From positions 62,001 through 126,000 of the forward strand of contig NZ_PNEO01000003.1 of the NCBI RefSeq assembly GCF_002870125.1: 64,000 bases of DNA. The letters are read 5' to 3'. Made by a program: the position numbers and the translations under genes. Positions within the stretch are counted from its first letter, which is position 1, and each line of letters begins with the position of its first letter. The notes under the pieces are model-generated. The model was given only the letters and a program-made list of their open reading frames with translations, searched no databases and was not told where the DNA came from. The DNA is from Burkholderia sp. WAC0059 (GTDB taxonomy: Bacteria; Pseudomonadota; Gammaproteobacteria; Burkholderiales; Burkholderiaceae). This document shows, one piece after another, positions 1 through 8,037 of the stretch.

Positions 1-282
1 TGCCTCGCCGTGAAGCTCGGGGCGGAAGTCGCCGATCTTTCGGAAAGCATGCGTGCGGCGCTCAAGCGCGGGACGTCGGGGATCGTCGGGCGCATCACGC
101 GGGCGATCGAAGCCGGCGTCGCGGACGGGTCGCTTGCGGTCGACGGCGATCCCGGCTGCGCCGCGCAGAGCCTCTATCAACTCTGGCTGGGGACGAGCGT
201 GATGGTGAAGATCGTCCGCGACAACCAGCCGTTCGAGACGGCCATGATCACGACTCGCCAGATTCTCCATCTTTCCGCCTGA
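1..282 (+). CDS. TetR/AcrR family transcriptional regulator, C-terminal part
   Basis: Only the last 93 codons are inside the window; the reading frame is open from base 1, so the DNA-binding half lies upstream. The visible part is the all-helical ligand-binding/dimerisation domain typical of TetR proteins (CLAVKLGAEVADLSESMR near its start, then SLYQLWLGTSVMVKI and a terminal DNQPFETA...ILHLSA helix). It precedes a DJ-1/PfpI gene and an aldehyde dehydrogenase on the same strand, an arrangement in which a TetR repressor often senses an electrophile or aldehyde. That role is inferred. An intrinsic terminator follows at once. Confidence 0.8.
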   Translation, partial: CLAVKLGAEVADLSESMRAALKRGTSGIVGRITRAIEAGVADGSLAVDGDPGCAAQSLYQLWLGTSVMVKIVRDNQPFETAMITTRQILHLSA

Positions 283-301
283 CCGGCGGAAAGAGGCCGC
301 T

Positions 302-326
302 GCACTTCGACAGGAGTGCTTTTTTT
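302..326 (+). terminator. Rho-independent terminator after the tetR end
   Basis: GCACTTC (302-308) pairs with GGAGTGC (313-319) with one T-G wobble and a four-base GACA loop, followed by seven T (320-326). It sits 20 bases past the TetR stop and should separate that transcript from the DJ-1 gene. Confidence 0.7.
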
Positions 327-339
327 ATATTTCCCATTG

Positions 340-352
340 AGACGACCGGTCT
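340..352. promoter_or_regulatory. Possible TetR operator upstream of the DJ-1 gene
   Basis: AGAC-GACCG-GTCT is a perfect 4-5-4 inverted repeat in a short AT-rich patch (320-375) just before the DJ-1 ribosome binding site. Its AGAC...GTCT arms resemble operators of electrophile-sensing TetR proteins. The link to the TetR encoded upstream is inference from position only. Confidence 0.35.
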
Positions 353-395
353 ATTTTTATTCTGTCCGTTTTCATTTGCATGCAGGAGTAACGAC

Positions 396-1088
396 ATGAA
401 AGTCCTGATGGTTCTGACGTCGCACGACGAGCTGGGCAATACCGGCCGCAAGACGGGCTTCTGGCTGGAAGAGCTGGCCGCGCCGTACTACGTGTTCAAG
501 GATGCCGGCGCGGAAATCGTGCTCGCGTCGCCGAACGGCGGTCAGCCGCCGCTCGATCCGAAGAGCAGCGAGCCGGCGTTCCAGACCGGATACACGCGTC
601 GTTTCGGCGCCGACGCGCAGGCAAAGGCGCAGCTCGCCGCCACGGTGCGCCTCGATCGCGTTTCGCAGGCCGATTTCGACACGGTGTTCTACCCGGGCGG
701 CCACGGTCCGTTGTGGGACCTCGCCGAGGACAAACGCTCGATTGCGCTGATCGAATCGTTCGCTGCGGCCGGCAAGCCCGTCGCCTTCGTCTGTCACGCG
801 CCGGGCGTGCTGCGCCACGTGAAGACGGCGGCCGGCAGGCCGTTCGTCGAAGGCAGGAAAGTTACCGGTTTCACCAACACCGAGGAAGCAGCCGTCGAAC
901 TGACCGACGTGGTGCCGTTCCTCGTCGAGGACGAACTCAAGGCGAAGGGCGGCCTTTTCTCGCGCGCCGACGACTGGACGCCTTACGTCGTCGACGACGG
1001 TTTGCTGGTCACGGGCCAGAACCCGGCGTCGTCGGCGCCGGCTGCCGAGCTTTTGCTGAAGCGGCTTGCCGCAGGCGCGAAGTCGTGA
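396..1088 (+). CDS. DJ-1/PfpI family protein (type 1 glutamine amidotransferase-like)
   Basis: A 230-residue cytoplasmic protein of the DJ-1/PfpI superfamily, Hsp31/HchA-like in layout. The nucleophile elbow is visible as FVCHAPG, with Cys133 followed by His134, and an acidic residue at 25/26 (WLEELAAPY) sits where the family has its conserved Glu. FYPGGHGPLWDL (98-109) is the usual motif before the elbow. Members act as glyoxalase III, holdase or deglycase-like enzymes; the exact substrate cannot be read from sequence. The start has an AGGAG Shine-Dalgarno. It lies between a tetR gene and an aldehyde dehydrogenase, consistent with reactive-carbonyl detoxification (inferred). Confidence 0.9.
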   Translation: MKVLMVLTSHDELGNTGRKTGFWLEELAAPYYVFKDAGAEIVLASPNGGQPPLDPKSSEPAFQTGYTRRFGADAQAKAQLAATVRLDRVSQADFDTVFYPGGHGPLWDLAEDKRSIALIESFAAAGKPVAFVCHAPGVLRHVKTAAGRPFVEGRKVTGFTNTEEAAVELTDVVPFLVEDELKAKGGLFSRADDWTPYVVDDGLLVTGQNPASSAPAAELLLKRLAAGAKS

Positions 1089-1228
1089 GTGCCCGCGTGG
1101 CGAGGATTCGCGAGCGCGTTTGAATCGCGCACGAAAGGTTCGCCGGCGCCATCGGTCATTTCCGTGATCGGCGTACCCGGACGCGTCGGCGAACGACACG
1201 CATTGCCCAACATGAAAAGGTGAATACG

Positions 1229-2686
1229 ATGCTGGAACGTATCAGGTCAGCCGACTGGCTGCGCGAAACAAACTTCATCGACGGCCAGTGGGTGGCCGCG
1301 GACGACGGCCGCACCCTGGCCGTGGACGACCCCGCCACGGGGAAAAACATCGGGTCGATCGCGTGGTCGGGGGCGAGCGAAACCCGTCGCGCCATCGACG
1401 CCGCGCATGCCGCCTTCGCGGACTGGTCGACGACGACCGCCGCCGAACGCGCCGATTTGCTCCAGAACATGGCCCGCGCGGTCCGGGAAAACCTGGACGA
1501 ACTCGCGAGCCTGCTCACGCTCGAGCAGGGCAAGCCGCTCGCCGAGGCGCGCGTGGAGATCAAGCTGGGTGCCGACTACATCCAGTGGTTCGCCGAGGAG
1601 GCCCGGCGCATCAACGGCGAGATCGTTCCCTCGCCGTGGAAGGGCCGGCAGATTCTCGTGACCCGCGAGCCGGTCGGCGTCGTCGGCGCCATCGCGCCGT
1701 GGAATTTTCCGTTCCTGATGCTCTCGCGCAAGGTCGCGCCCGCGCTCGCGGCGGGCTGCACGGTCGTCGTCAAGCCGTCGGAGTTCACGCCGTATTGCGG
1801 GCTGCTCTGGGGCGTGCTCGCGGAGAAGATCGGCCTGTCCGCCGGCGTCGTCAACGTCGTGACGGGCGATGCAGCCGCGATCGGCGGCGAGCTGACCGCG
1901 AACCCACGGGTGCGCAAGCTCACCTTCACCGGCTCGACGCGCGTCGGCAAGCTGCTCTACGAACAGTCTGCGGCGACGATGAAAAAGCTCTCGCTCGAGC
2001 TGGGCGGCAATGCGCCGTTCATCGTGTTCGACGATGCCGATCTCGACCGCGTGGTCGAGGGCGCTGTAGCGGCCAAGTATCGCAACACCGGCCAGACCTG
2101 CATCTGCACCAACCGTTTCTACGTGCAGGACGGCATCTACGACGAATTCGCGCGTCGCCTGACCGAACGCGTGCGCGCGCTCAAGGTCGGCAACGGATTC
2201 GAGGCCGACGTCCAGCAGGGCCCGCTGATCAACCCGGCCGCGCTGAAGAAGGTCGAGGCGCACGTGGCCGACGCGCAGGCGAAAGGCGGCCGGATTCTCG
2301 CGGGCGGCAAGCGCCATGCGCTCGGCGGCACGTTCTTCGAGCCGACGGTCATCGCCGACGCCACGTCCGGGATGCTGATTGCTCGTGAGGAAACCTTCGG
2401 GCCCGTGGCCGCGCTGTTCCGCTTCAAGGACGAACAGGAGGCTATCGACGCCGCCAACTCGACCGAGTTCGGCCTCGCCGCGTACTTCTACAGCCGCGAT
2501 CTCGCGCGCGTGTTCCGCGTGTCGCGCGCGTTGCAAAGCGGCATGGTCGGCATCAACGAAGGCCTCATCACGACCGAAGTCGCGCCGTTCGGCGGCGTCA
2601 AGGATAGCGGCATCGGCCGCGAAGGTTCCGTGCACGGCATCGACGAATACCTGAACCTCAAGTACATGAGCCTCGGCGGTCTGTAA
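1229..2686 (+). CDS. gabD: NAD(P)-dependent succinate-semialdehyde dehydrogenase
   Basis: A full-length aldehyde dehydrogenase of 485 residues. It would oxidise succinate semialdehyde to succinate, the last step of GABA breakdown. The catalytic Cys is in NTGQTCICTNR (Cys291, with a neighbouring Cys293 as in GabD enzymes) and the general base Glu257 is in LELGGNAPF; the Rossmann motif FTGSTRVGK and the C-terminal GREG segment are present. A GTG nine bases upstream (1220) is in frame, but GAAAAGG is spaced correctly for the ATG at 1229, so I chose that. The 131-base gap to the DJ-1 gene shows no terminator, so co-transcription is possible. A related semialdehyde as substrate cannot be excluded. 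Confidence 0.9.
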   Translation: MLERIRSADWLRETNFIDGQWVAADDGRTLAVDDPATGKNIGSIAWSGASETRRAIDAAHAAFADWSTTTAAERADLLQNMARAVRENLDELASLLTLEQGKPLAEARVEIKLGADYIQWFAEEARRINGEIVPSPWKGRQILVTREPVGVVGAIAPWNFPFLMLSRKVAPALAAGCTVVVKPSEFTPYCGLLWGVLAEKIGLSAGVVNVVTGDAAAIGGELTANPRVRKLTFTGSTRVGKLLYEQSAATMKKLSLELGGNAPFIVFDDADLDRVVEGAVAAKYRNTGQTCICTNRFYVQDGIYDEFARRLTERVRALKVGNGFEADVQQGPLINPAALKKVEAHVADAQAKGGRILAGGKRHALGGTFFEPTVIADATSGMLIAREETFGPVAALFRFKDEQEAIDAANSTEFGLAAYFYSRDLARVFRVSRALQSGMVGINEGLITTEVAPFGGVKDSGIGREGSVHGIDEYLNLKYMSLGGL

Positions 2687-2784
2687 CGACGCGCGTCGGG
2701 GCAAGCCCCTTCACGAATCGGAACACCGGTCGTCACCGCCATGCGCTTCCGCGACGTGCTGGACGAGCGGATTCCGCGCGAGGC

Positions 2785-2880
2785 GGTCTCTACCGCTACT
2801 ACAACCCGGGCGGTCCGCCCCGCAAGCTGGCGCGTCTTCATCGACTTCGTGCGGGCGCGCCTGAAGCCGGCGTGCCGGCG
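2785..2880 (+). pseudogene. Remnant of a LysR-type regulator C-terminus
   Basis: In one frame the bases read GLYRYYNPGGPPRKL (2785-2829); skipping a single G at 2830 lets the reading continue as RVFIDFVRARLKPA (2831-2872). Together this resembles the end of a LysR substrate-binding domain (an LYxYYP-like strand, then a basic turn and the RAFIDF helix). Nothing LysR-like precedes it, so only the last ~30 codons survive and they are frameshifted. It runs straight into the 9-bp tandem repeat. Confidence 0.4.
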
Positions 2881-2943
2881 CTTGAATTGCTTGAACCGGT
2901 TGAACCGGTTGAACCGCTTGAACCGCTTGAACCGCTTGAACCG
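2881..2943 (+). repeat. 9-bp tandem repeat, seven units
   Basis: Seven head-to-tail 9-base units: CTTGAATTG, then six copies of CTTGAACCG or GTTGAACCG. In one frame they encode Leu/Val-Glu-Pro triplets and in another Asn-Arg-Leu. The array lies between the LysR remnant and the 3' end of the reverse tetR gene. Confidence 0.9.
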
Positions 2944-2960
2944 CCGGGAAGACGGCGCCG

Positions 2961-3536
2961 CTATGCCGGCAGCAGACCCGCCGCGCGATAGCTTTCGATC
3001 AACGCGTCGTAGACCGCGATGTCCGAGCGGCTTCTCGCGACGAGCTGCGCGCCGGCGACGGCGGCGAAGATGGCGCGCGCGCGCGATTCGCTTTCTTTGG
3101 CATCGACCACGTTCGCCGCGGCCAGCACCTTGGCGAGCCACGCGACGTTCACGTCGGCGAAGGTCCGGACTTCCTTTTTCACGACTTCCGGCAGGTCGTC
3201 GGATTCGGCCGCCATGAAGCTGCACAGGCAGATGCGATTGCCGCTCTCGAGCGCCTTGCGGAACGTGCCGGGATAGTCGCGCAGGCCGTGGCGCGGACCC
3301 GCGGATTCGGCCAGCAGCGTTTCCAGGGCGGCGGCCGAGTCTTCCCAGTAGCGCCTTGCTACTGCCGCGCCGAGATCGGCCTTGCTGGCGAAGTGGTGGT
3401 AAATGCTCGCGGCCCTGATGCCGACGTCTTCCGCGAGATCGCGAAAATTCAGCCCGCCATAGCCGTGCGCCTGGGCGATTTTCGTGGCGGCCGCCAGGAT
3501 TCTCTCCCGCGAGTTCGAATTCGTTTCGTTCCTCAC
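2961..3536 (-). CDS. TetR/AcrR family transcriptional repressor
   Basis: A 191-residue TetR protein. The N-terminal helix-turn-helix is clear: RERILAAATKIAQAHGYGGL followed by FRDLAEDVGIRAASIYHHF and the KADLG helix. The frame is open a further 50 codons upstream, but GTG at 3536 has a GGGAG Shine-Dalgarno nine bases before it and starts right before the domain, so I chose it. The gene is divergent from the GST gene and a strong palindromic operator lies in the shared promoter, so it probably represses both itself and the GST. The ligand is unknown. Confidence 0.9.
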   Translation of the reverse strand: MRNETNSNSRERILAAATKIAQAHGYGGLNFRDLAEDVGIRAASIYHHFASKADLGAAVARRYWEDSAAALETLLAESAGPRHGLRDYPGTFRKALESGNRICLCSFMAAESDDLPEVVKKEVRTFADVNVAWLAKVLAAANVVDAKESESRARAIFAAVAGAQLVARSRSDIAVYDALIESYRAAGLLPA

Positions 3537-3570
3537 TGCTACCGCTCCCGTGCAAGGCAAGAAATGGGCG

Positions 3571-3619
3571 TTGACAGGGGGCATTATACCGCTTATCGTT
3601 AACCTAACAAACGTTAGGT
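3571..3619. promoter_or_regulatory. Divergent tetR/GST promoter with TetR operator
   Basis: ACCTAAC (3602-3608) and GTTAGGT (3613-3619) form a perfect 7-bp inverted repeat with a 4-base spacer, a classic TetR-type operator. Forward: TTGACA (3571-3576), 17 bases, TATCGT (3594-3599), placing the operator at the start point toward the GST. Reverse: TTGTTA (complement of 3605-3610), 16 bases, TATAAT (complement of 3583-3588), placing the operator over the tetR -35. One bound repressor could block both promoters. Confidence 0.75.
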
Positions 3620-3722
3620 AGGTTTGTGGAAGGGGATGGATCAGGCAGCAAGCGGGTCCGATAGCAAGCGATGCGTTCCCGCGCATCGATTCCGACGCAA
3701 CCAGACTGTGGAGAGGTACGCA

Positions 3723-4418
3723 ATGAGTTCAGGCACCACCGATTTCGACGTAAGCACGCTCGCCCCGATGAAGATTTACGATTGGCCCACCGGCCCTTAT
3801 CCGGCCCGCGTCCGTATCGCGCTGGCCGAGAAGAATCTGCAATCGCGCGTCGAGTTCGTGAGGGTCAACCTCTGGAAGGGCGAGCACAAGCAGCCCGACC
3901 ATCTCGCGAGGAACTACTCGGGCACGCTGCCCGTGCTCGAACTCGACGACGGGACGTTCATCGCCGAGTGCACGGCCATCACCGAGTACCTCGACGCGCT
4001 CGACGGCGCGCCCGCGCTGACCGGCCGGACGCCGCGCGAGAAGGGCTTGATCCACATGATGAGCAAGCGGGCCGAGCTGGAGTTGCTCGACGCCATCAGC
4101 GTCTATTTCCACCACGGTACGCCGGGCCTTGGACCCGGCGTCGAGCTCTACCAGAACCCCGAGTGGGGATTCCGGCAGCGCGACAAGGGCCTGAGAGGCA
4201 TGCGCTACTTCGATTCCGTCCTGAGAAGGCAGCCGTTCGTCGCCGGCGAGGCTTTCTCGATGGCCGATATCACCGTCGTGGGCGGTTTGATTTTTGCGTC
4301 GCTCGTGGATCTGGCGGTGCCTGCCGAATGCGAGGCGCTTCGGGCCTGGTACGCAAGGGTGCAGGAGCGCCCCAGCGTCAGGAACCAGCTCGCGCTGGTG
4401 TCGCCGCCGATCGATTGA
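3723..4418 (+). CDS. Glutathione S-transferase family protein
   Basis: A 231-residue cytosolic GST. The N-terminal thioredoxin-like domain runs from about residue 16 (MKIYDWPTGPYPARVRIALA) and includes the GTLPVLELDDGTFIAECTAI segment that binds the glutathione backbone. The helical C-terminal domain follows, with FVAGEAFSMADITV at about 170-185, the usual N-capping/hydrophobic staple region. No Cys occupies the active-site helix start, so a Tyr/Ser-like mechanism is more likely. ATG at 3723 has a GGAGAGG ribosome site. The divergent TetR gene and shared operator suggest induction by a small xenobiotic or electrophile (inferred). Confidence 0.9.
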   Translation: MSSGTTDFDVSTLAPMKIYDWPTGPYPARVRIALAEKNLQSRVEFVRVNLWKGEHKQPDHLARNYSGTLPVLELDDGTFIAECTAITEYLDALDGAPALTGRTPREKGLIHMMSKRAELELLDAISVYFHHGTPGLGPGVELYQNPEWGFRQRDKGLRGMRYFDSVLRRQPFVAGEAFSMADITVVGGLIFASLVDLAVPAECEALRAWYARVQERPSVRNQLALVSPPID

Positions 4419-4604
4419 AGCGCCGCTGAAAGCGCGCGGCTAATGCCGGACGAGACGACCCGAAGCGCCGGAGGGGGCATCGGGTCAACGACGAAACGTC
4501 TGCTATCGCCGGATGCGGGTAGCGAGGATGGCCGCTTCCCGAAACTGCGGGGAGGTGAGCAGGGAGGGCGAAATCTCGTCCGGCTTTTCCGCCGGGACGT
4601 CGAA

Positions 4605-5348
4605 TCAGCCTCCGTGCCTGTCTACCGATAGCCGCTGACGCTCGTCCGCCGCCGGAAGCCGCCCGGCCTGGGCGAGATTCCCTCGCGCTTGACCGTCGCT
4701 CCTGCCCCCCTTGCGTCCAGCGCCATGCGACGTCGCGCGTGATAACTGGAGCGCGACTACACGGGCGGCCGGGAAATTCAGCCAGATGATTTCGGACGCA
4801 AGCTGGGTGAAGCCGTCGGTAAGATGACGCAATGGACCGTAGAGCGCGTAAGTGAACTGGACTATCAGCGCTCCGTTGGGTAATACCGCGCGCCAGTGCT
4901 GCACAATCGCGCGGGATTCGGCATAAGGCAGGGAACGCAGCGGTACTCCGGAAACGACGGCGTCAATCAAGGCTCCGGGCGGCAAAAAATCGCCAAGCTT
5001 GCCGGCGTCGCCGTGAATCACGCGGAGCCGCGGGAAGCGGGACGCCAGATGTTCGGCCAACGAGGCCGAGCGCTCGACGACAAGCAGACGATCCGCCTGA
5101 ATGCCGTGATCCAGCAATGCCTGGGTGACGGCGCCGGTGCCCGCGCCCAGTTCAACGACCAACCCTGCTCCCTGGGCCGGGACCATCCGGGCAATGCGTT
5201 TGGCCAGGCTTCTTGAACTCGGCAAGATCGCCCCGGCGGATGAGGGCCGCAACAAGACCTCGTTAAGAAAAAGCAGCAAGGCGCGCGATGAGCCTAACCG
5301 GGCGAGTCTGTTCGCCTTGATTCCCGAAGCGGTATCGAACCTGTTCAT
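4605..5348 (-). CDS. Class I SAM-dependent methyltransferase, phospholipid N-methyltransferase-like
   Basis: A 247-residue protein with SAM-binding motif I as VVELGAGTGAVTQAL (64-78) and an RVIHGDAGKL motif near 115. It resembles the PmtA/KsgA-like group annotated as phospholipid methyltransferase, including the N-terminal VLLRPSSAGAILPSS segment, which would act on membrane phosphatidylethanolamine. The substrate is not proven by sequence. The last ~55 residues (after WLNFPAARV) are Gly/Arg/Ser-rich and do not look like the family's short end, which may reflect a 3' frameshift or replaced C-terminus. Neighbours give no pathway context. Confidence 0.7.
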   Translation of the reverse strand: MNRFDTASGIKANRLARLGSSRALLLFLNEVLLRPSSAGAILPSSRSLAKRIARMVPAQGAGLVVELGAGTGAVTQALLDHGIQADRLLVVERSASLAEHLASRFPRLRVIHGDAGKLGDFLPPGALIDAVVSGVPLRSLPYAESRAIVQHWRAVLPNGALIVQFTYALYGPLRHLTDGFTQLASEIIWLNFPAARVVALQLSRATSHGAGRKGGRSDGQARGNLAQAGRLPAADERQRLSVDRHGG

Positions 5349-5694
5349 TGAGCCTTTTCCCTGTCGAAGTTACGGTCCCGGGCTTAGCATTTACGGTGCC
5401 TGGATGCTTCGACACTGGCCGCCATCAGGTGGCTTCGTAGTCTGTACGCAATGATCGGAACATCCGATTTCCCTCGCGCGGCCGCTGCCCCTCGACTTTC
5501 ACCGCGCACGCGAATCGGGCAATAGCCGTTCGAATTTCCGCTTCGCCATGCCGTAGCATTCGCAAACGCGTATCTCCAGTCCAAAGGCGTAATCAGTGCC
5601 GGGATATGGCGCGGCAACAGACGCTGCACCGGGCCGGCCTGATGCGCGGCATGGTGATTAACGACACGGGATGTCCGGCGAAACGGGGTGGCGC
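5349..5694. other. Intergenic region, no gene seen
   Basis: 346 bases between the start of the reverse methyltransferase gene and the 3' end of the reverse histidine kinase gene. It should hold the methyltransferase promoter; I see no convincing ORF, hairpin or repeat. Confidence 0.5.
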
Positions 5695-6549
5695 TCAACA
5701 TATGCACGGCGCCACGACGACAGGTAGCCGTAACGTGAATTCGCTACCCATGCCCGGGCCGTCGCTGGTAGCCGTTACGGTTCCACCATGCGCCTCGGCG
5801 ACGGCCTTCACGACCGCAAGACCGATTCCCAACCCGCCGGCGCTCTCGGCGATCGTCCGGCTGGACTGGGCAAACAGATCAAAAATATGAGGCAGCAAGG
5901 CGGCGGAGATGCCCAGACCGTTGTCCCTGACGGACAGGACAAGGTCCTTGCCTTCGGCTATCGCGCGTACCTTGATCCAGCCAGTCGCCGGCGTGTACTT
6001 CACGGCGTTGCGCACCATGTTGTTGATGGCCTGGCCGAGTCGCATCGGGTCGCCCTCCAGGCGCAGCATTCTGTCGGGAATCTGGACGGTGAACGTCTGG
6101 CCGCGCGCGGCCGCCGCGGCTGCGGCGCCCTCGAGCGGGTCCGACAACACGTCGATCAGCCCAACCTGCGCCACACTCAGGCGCAGCGCGCCCCGTCCAA
6201 CGCGCGTGGCATCCGTCAGGTCCTCCGCAAGCCGCGCGATCTGGGCAATCTGCCGATCGATGATGTCAACCATGCTTGACACTTCGGGCTGTTTCGCCGA
6301 CGCGAGACGAATGATACGGGCGGCGAACTGCAACGGGGTCAGCGGACCGCGTAACTCATGCGCAACCATGGCCAGAATTTCGTCCCTGGGCGCGGCGGTC
6401 TGGGGTGGAATGCGGACCTGTCGCGAATCGTCCGGGGAGAGCGCCTCGGCCTGTACGGCAGGACGGTCCGCCGCCAGGTCCAGTATTGCCGGATCCGGTG
6501 GGTCGCGCGTGTCGGCAGAGGAAGGCAAGGAACGTGCATGCGCTGACAT
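5695..6549 (-). CDS. Sensor histidine kinase without an obvious sensor domain
   Basis: A 284-residue cytoplasmic histidine kinase. HELRGPLTPL carries the phospho-accepting His64 (HisKA), and the HATPase domain is complete: N-box NNMVRNAVKYTP, G1 DNGLGIS, F-box FDLFAQ and G2 GLGIGLA. The 55 residues before the H-box are too short for a known input domain and no membrane segment is visible. ATG at 6549 is preceded by GGAG at good spacing; a second ATG four codons upstream is less likely. No response regulator is next to it, so it is an orphan whose partner is unknown. Confidence 0.85.
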   Translation of the reverse strand: MSAHARSLPSSADTRDPPDPAILDLAADRPAVQAEALSPDDSRQVRIPPQTAAPRDEILAMVAHELRGPLTPLQFAARIIRLASAKQPEVSSMVDIIDRQIAQIARLAEDLTDATRVGRGALRLSVAQVGLIDVLSDPLEGAAAAAAARGQTFTVQIPDRMLRLEGDPMRLGQAINNMVRNAVKYTPATGWIKVRAIAEGKDLVLSVRDNGLGISAALLPHIFDLFAQSSRTIAESAGGLGIGLAVVKAVAEAHGGTVTATSDGPGMGSEFTLRLPVVVAPCIC

Positions 6550-7018
6550 GGTGATCTCCATTCATCGATGCATTGATCGCAGCCGGGGGCTTCAAAGCTG
6601 GCTCGGCGGGTCAGTCATAAAGGCTGGCCAGTGATGTTCGGAGCCACCTGTTCGCAAACCCCGGCCTTGCGAGCGCGACCCGAAAGTCGCCGATGCATGC
6701 AGGGCCGGAAAACACATTCTCACGCGAGATAGGGGTTAGTCTGTACGGTAGCGTTCAACGCATTTCAATATACGAGGCCATGACTGGCCATATAAGTATT
6801 ACCAATACCGCTGTAGCGACGTTCGAATGGAGAATGCAGGAGGCAGGCCTGGCGCCGGCGGTGTACCGGACCTTATCTCTGATCTCTGCGCCATCGGCAC
6901 GACACGGAGCAGACCATATTGTGATTCGGCCGTACTGCCGTTTCATGGGCGCGAATTCATTCCGTGAACGTCTTTCTACAACGTCCCCGGCTATGTCGGC
7001 AACGACCGCCGGGCTGGG
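6550..7018. other. AT-richer intergenic region, no convincing gene
   Basis: 469 bases between two reverse genes, with visibly more A/T than the flanks. Short ORFs on both strands lack ribosome sites and recognisable domains. It must contain the histidine kinase promoter; I could not assign one with confidence. Confidence 0.45.
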
Positions 7019-7411
7019 TCAATCGGCGTTTCCCTCGTCCGTCCGGGCGATTTTCATGCGATTCCTGACTGCTTTCACGCCGTCCACCGTGTGCGCTTTT
7101 TCGACTGCAGTATCGATCTGATCCTGGGATGTCGCGTGACCCGATAGGGTAACCACGCCTTTATAGGTTCGCACTTTGATGCCGTCCGATTTCAGATCGG
7201 TGTCGGCGAGAAATTCGGCGTCGATTTTGGTACTGATGGTTTTGTCGTCCACATAGCGGCCGGTACTGCGTGTCGGCGTCGCGCTGTTGCCCGAGGCCTG
7301 TGCGGAACTCATGTTCGAGCTGGAATTGCCGGTCCCGTTCGTCTGCGCTCCTGCCGCCACCGAAAATGCCACGGCTGAGATAGCGAGGAGTTTACTGATC
7401 GCGTTTTTCAC
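7019..7411 (-). CDS. BON-domain periplasmic protein (OsmY-like)
   Basis: A 130-residue secreted protein. Starting at GTG 7411 it begins VKNAISKLLAISAVAFSVAAGAQ, a textbook Sec signal peptide, preceded by GGAG. A Ser/Asn/Thr-rich linker leads to a single BON domain: TISTKIDAEFLADTDLKSDG, then VRTYKGVVTLSGHATSQDQI and a C-terminal AVEKAHTVDGVKAVRNRM helix-strand. BON proteins sit in the periplasm, are thought to bind phospholipid and are often induced by osmotic or envelope stress. A longer start at 7441 would put ten charged/polar residues before the signal and is less likely. Confidence 0.85.
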   Translation of the reverse strand: MKNAISKLLAISAVAFSVAAGAQTNGTGNSSSNMSSAQASGNSATPTRSTGRYVDDKTISTKIDAEFLADTDLKSDGIKVRTYKGVVTLSGHATSQDQIDTAVEKAHTVDGVKAVRNRMKIARTDEGNAD

Positions 7412-7553
7412 TTTCGTACTCCGAATGCGGTTTGTTTCCATATTGGATAGACGTCCACGGATTTACGATTCCGGATCGACCTGCCGGGATCTGCGTTGTG
7501 CCAGCTCCCTGCGCGGTCCTGCAACGTAGCATCGCGATAGGGTTCGGGCGCGG

Positions 7554-7760
7554 TCATCTTTTCCCGATCACGGGTTCTGTTCCGCTTTCCGCGTGCTTTC
7601 GTTTTTGTTTTTTACTTTTACGTTGCCGCGAATTGACGTCGGCTTCCGGGGCTGGACCCTCATGCACAATCGGCATGCCGTCGTCAGCCGCGTTGGCGGC
7701 CTCAAGTTCAAGTCTTTTCCTGTCTGCAAGGCTACTCGCGCTTGCATGATTAGCGATCAT
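7554..7760 (-). CDS. Small hypothetical protein, basic C-terminus
   Basis: A 68-residue ORF I do not recognise. Its start has a good Shine-Dalgarno (GGGAG, about seven bases before ATG at 7760), which is the main reason for calling it. The sequence is hydrophilic, with an acidic/neutral first half and a run of Lys/Arg (RQRKSKKQKRKH) near residue 50, suggesting a nucleic-acid or membrane-surface contact. No signal peptide or membrane segment is visible. It lies in the AT-richer accessory stretch between a BON protein and a HicB-like gene. Confidence 0.45.
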   Translation of the reverse strand: MIANHASASSLADRKRLELEAANAADDGMPIVHEGPAPEADVNSRQRKSKKQKRKHAESGTEPVIGKR

Positions 7761-8037
7761 GTCGTGCTCCCATTAACGGGCAATGGCTTATGCCGTCACC
7801 TGATGATTATTCGACTTGTTCCGAAATCCGTCTGTACGGTACGGGACAAGGTTTTCTGGCATGACGTTGGGTATGTCGTCGTGCAAGGCACGAGATGCGC
7901 ATTCTGGGAGCGGGTCCGTCGGCCCGTTCATTTCGCGGGCCGAGAAGGTCCCGCGCCGTACAGACACGCGGCCTGGCGGGTCGGAAGATACAGGCAGATA
8001 CCGACGCCCAGTCGCTACGCGATACCGGAGATTTTTC

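Noticed and set aside
2488..3555. A 355-codon reverse open frame covering the 9-bp repeats
   Set aside because: It overlaps gabD and tetR in wrong frames and reads the repeat as RFKRFK; no protein-like segment apart from this.
6693..7121. 142-codon ORF before the BON gene
   Set aside because: It overlaps the BON coding sequence on the other strand and has no ribosome site or recognisable motif.
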